Below are positions 15,616-17,165 of a stretch of DNA of 17,165 nucleotides, piece by piece; positions within the stretch are counted from its first letter, which is position 1; the number at the start of each line of letters is the position of its first letter. The notes under the pieces were generated by a model. It saw only the letters and a list, made by a program, of their open reading frames with translations, ran no database searches and was not told the origin of the DNA. The translations under genes and the position numbers were made by a program. The stretch lies in NCBI GenBank assembly GCA_021604825.1, contig BQJS01000096.1:1-17165 (forward strand), given 5' to 3'. Source of the stretch: Phycisphaerae bacterium (lineage in GTDB: Bacteria; Planctomycetota; Phycisphaerae; UBA1845).

Positions 15616-15744
15616 CAGTCAGCCCCAAGACCCACCGTCAGGTCAATTTGGTCCAGCAGGTCGATATTGCTCGTGGGTGCCATTCCGGATATCCGAGATC
15701 ACTTCGCTAATACCGCAGAAAGCGTTCTCGCGAGGACGAGCGAT

Positions 15745-15772
15745 AGCCCCAGATTGTATAGATGCCGGGGCT
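15745..15772. other. Short hairpin in the divergent promoter region
   Basis: AGCCCC (15745-15750) pairs with GGGGCT (15767-15772) around a 16-nt loop. It lies between the divergently transcribed LptC/LptA-like and cysteine desulfurase genes, so it could be an operator or an RNA stem. Nothing else supports either role. Confidence 0.2.
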
Positions 15773-15824
15773 CTCGGCAAACTGTAAATGCCCATTGTGG
15801 CGTGATTTCCGGTCATGTTGCTCC

Positions 15825-15830
15825 TACAAT
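15825..15830 (+). promoter_or_regulatory. Possible -10 box of the cysteine desulfurase gene
   Basis: TACAAT ends 10 nt before the ATG at 15841. A start site about 7 nt further would be 3-4 nt before the ATG, at or next to an in-frame GTG (15838). As with larE there is no Shine-Dalgarno sequence, so a nearly leaderless message is possible. The -35 region (15802-15807, GTGATT) is poor. Confidence 0.35.
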
Positions 15831-15840
15831 CCCGTCTGTG

Positions 15841-16989
15841 ATGAGTGATCTGACATACTTCGACAACAACGCCACCACTCGACCGCTTGACGAGGTCGTG
15901 GAGGCCATGCTGCCTTGGCTTCGCGATCAATACGCCAATCCGTCGAGCGTTCACCAATTCGGCCAATTCGTCCGGCACGCGATCGAATGCGCCCGGTCGC
16001 AGGTGGCTGGGCTGATCGGTGCCGATGCCAAGGAGATCGTCTTCACCAGCAGCGGGACGGAGAGCATCCAGCTGGCGATTCGCGGGACGTTGGCGTTTCG
16101 TAAGCCACGCAAGCAGGTCATCGTCTCAGCCGTCGAACACAGCGCGGTCGGGAAGATGACCGCTCAGCTCGAACGCGAATGCTTTGAAATTATCGAGATC
16201 GGCGTCGATCATGACGGTTTGCTCGATTGCGCCGAACTTGAAGAGCGGCTGTCGGACGAGACCGCAATCGTTTCCATGATGTGGGCGAACAACGAAACCG
16301 GTGCGATCTTCGATGTCGAGCGAATCGCCAAGATCGTCGAAGCCCGTGGGGTTCCGCTTCATCTCGATGCGGTGCAGGCGATCGGTAAGACGGATGTATG
16401 CGTCAACGATTTACCCGTGTCGCTGCTTAGTATGTCGGGGCACAAGTTTCATGGTCCCAAAGGCGTTGGGGCGCTCTTCGTCAAACGTCGAACGCGCATC
16501 GCACCAACCATTCTCGGCAGTCAGGAAACGCAGCGGCGGGGCGGAACTGAAAACGTCGCGGGGATAATTGGAATGGGCGTCGCGGCTGAGCATGCGATCC
16601 AGCATGTTGCCGACGATCGAAAACAGATTGAGGTGTTGCGGGATCGATTGGAGCAAGGCATCTGTCAATCGACTGATCTCGCCCGAGTCAATGCAGCCGG
16701 CGCTACCCGCATTCCCAATACAACCAACATCGGATTCCGCGGATTGCAAGCCGAGGCATTGTTGCTTCTGTTGAGCGAATCGGGCGTCTGTGCGTCGGCA
16801 GGTGCGGCGTGCAGCAGCGGATCGCTTGAACCGTCGCACGTATTGCAGGCGATGGGCGTCGATCAGGAATACGCCCACGGTTCGCTTCGATTTAGTTTGT
16901 CGCGATTCACCACGTCCGAGGAGGTCGAGAGGGTCATCGAATTGATGCCAACGCTCATCAACCGACTTGCCGCGCTGGGAATGCGTTGA
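15841..16989 (+). CDS. Cysteine desulfurase (class V aminotransferase, NifS/IscS family)
   Basis: The product is 382 residues, normal for the family. It removes sulfur from cysteine as an enzyme-bound persulfide, giving alanine, and supplies iron-sulfur clusters and thio-cofactors in the cytoplasm. I start it at ATG 15841 because MSDLTYFDNNATT is the canonical N-terminus; the frame extends further upstream but without family sequence. Visible landmarks are H100 (SAVEHSAVG), which stacks on PLP, MWANNETGA, HLDAVQAIGK, the PLP-binding K202 in SGHKFHGPKG, RRGGTENVAG, and the catalytic C324 in GAACSSGSLEPSHVL. The gene downstream begins 13 nt after the stop, suggesting an operon. No iscU or iscR is adjacent, so the specific sulfur acceptor is unknown. 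The divergent gene upstream is 225 bp away. Confidence 0.95.
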   Translation: MSDLTYFDNNATTRPLDEVVEAMLPWLRDQYANPSSVHQFGQFVRHAIECARSQVAGLIGADAKEIVFTSSGTESIQLAIRGTLAFRKPRKQVIVSAVEHSAVGKMTAQLERECFEIIEIGVDHDGLLDCAELEERLSDETAIVSMMWANNETGAIFDVERIAKIVEARGVPLHLDAVQAIGKTDVCVNDLPVSLLSMSGHKFHGPKGVGALFVKRRTRIAPTILGSQETQRRGGTENVAGIIGMGVAAEHAIQHVADDRKQIEVLRDRLEQGICQSTDLARVNAAGATRIPNTTNIGFRGLQAEALLLLLSESGVCASAGAACSSGSLEPSHVLQAMGVDQEYAHGSLRFSLSRFTTSEEVERVIELMPTLINRLAALGMR

Positions 16990-17002
16990 TAACGTTTCCG
17001 GC

Positions 17003-17165
17003 ATGCAATCTTCAGAATCAAGCAAATTGAAAATCGGAATCATCGGCGGATCAGGACTTGGTGACCGGCTTGCCGGAAGTCAAAACGTCGAGAAGATCTA
17101 CGTCGATACCCCATTCGGCCCGCCGAGCGGTCCACTGCTCGCAACCAATTGGCACGGGGTGGATG
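17003..17165 (+). CDS. mtnP: S-methyl-5'-thioadenosine phosphorylase, 3' end outside window
   Basis: Only the first 54 codons are present. After a short polar N-terminus the protein reads LKIGIIGGSGLGDRL, the phosphate-binding start of the MTAP/PNP-II family, then VDTPFGPPSGPL, typical of MTA phosphorylases. The enzyme splits methylthioadenosine, the by-product of polyamine synthesis, into adenine and methylthioribose-1-phosphate for methionine salvage. The ATG follows the desulfurase stop by 13 nt with no strong ribosome binding site, so translation may be coupled. A purine nucleoside phosphorylase of the same family is the alternative, because the substrate-specificity region lies outside the window. 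Confidence 0.88.
   Translation, partial: MQSSESSKLKIGIIGGSGLGDRLAGSQNVEKIYVDTPFGPPSGPLLATNWHGVD

Noticed and set aside
16411..17043. Minus-strand 210-codon open frame opposite the cysteine desulfurase
   Set aside because: It covers the catalytic half of a well-defined enzyme gene and the start of mtnP, and has no recognisable motif.

Overview
The window looks like a chromosomal piece of a planctomycete, most likely of the Phycisphaerae type. I base this on three things seen in the translations. There is a giant secreted protein built from Asp-Cys-Asn repeats with a dockerin-like end. There is a small membrane protein ending in the CxxCG...CPECG zinc-ribbon tail common in that group. There is also a tyrosine-recombinase remnant carrying the HYLQVTDEHFERA signature I associate with planctomycete integrases. 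This is recognition from memory, not a database match.

Layout. 2-868 (+) is a DDE integrase-type transposase cut by the left edge. 1187-8040 is a decayed tRNA-integrated element. It is bounded by a 23-bp direct repeat of the 3' end of tRNA-Asn, whose intact gene is at 8018-8090 (-). Inside it are a C-terminal fragment of a tyrosine recombinase running into the tRNA (7714-8049, +), a detached tail at the opposite end (1210-1404, +), a small zinc-ribbon membrane protein (1401-1733, -) and a 1726-residue secreted repeat protein (2085-7265, -). That protein is followed in frame, past its stop, by a second dockerin-like cassette (1905-2084). The probable original tRNA terminator is stranded just outside the left repeat (1147-1178).

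Right of the tRNA lies ordinary chromosome: a di-heme cytochrome c peroxidase (8314-9405, -), a WaaP/Kdo-kinase-like small kinase (9778-10476, +), a LarE-type sulfur transferase with the three cysteines of the [4Fe-4S] class (10552-11427, +), a 0.73-kb gap with two strong inverted repeats, a 1152-residue membrane-anchored LptC/LptA (OstA)-like protein (12157-15615, -), and a divergent pair of a class-V cysteine desulfurase (15841-16989, +) and the start of methylthioadenosine phosphorylase (17003 to the right edge, +).

How they may work together. The LptC/LptA-like protein and the WaaP-like kinase both suggest envelope lipopolysaccharide handling. The cysteine desulfurase, MTA phosphorylase and LarE are all sulfur-related, but only the first two look co-transcribed. 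larE appears to be transcribed alone from a near-consensus promoter whose start site coincides with its ATG, i.e. a leaderless mRNA. The most unusual observation is that the recombinase reading frame would run through the attachment core into the detached tail if the element were circularised. The attachment site therefore seems to have lain inside the integrase gene, so that integration replaced the integrase C-terminus.
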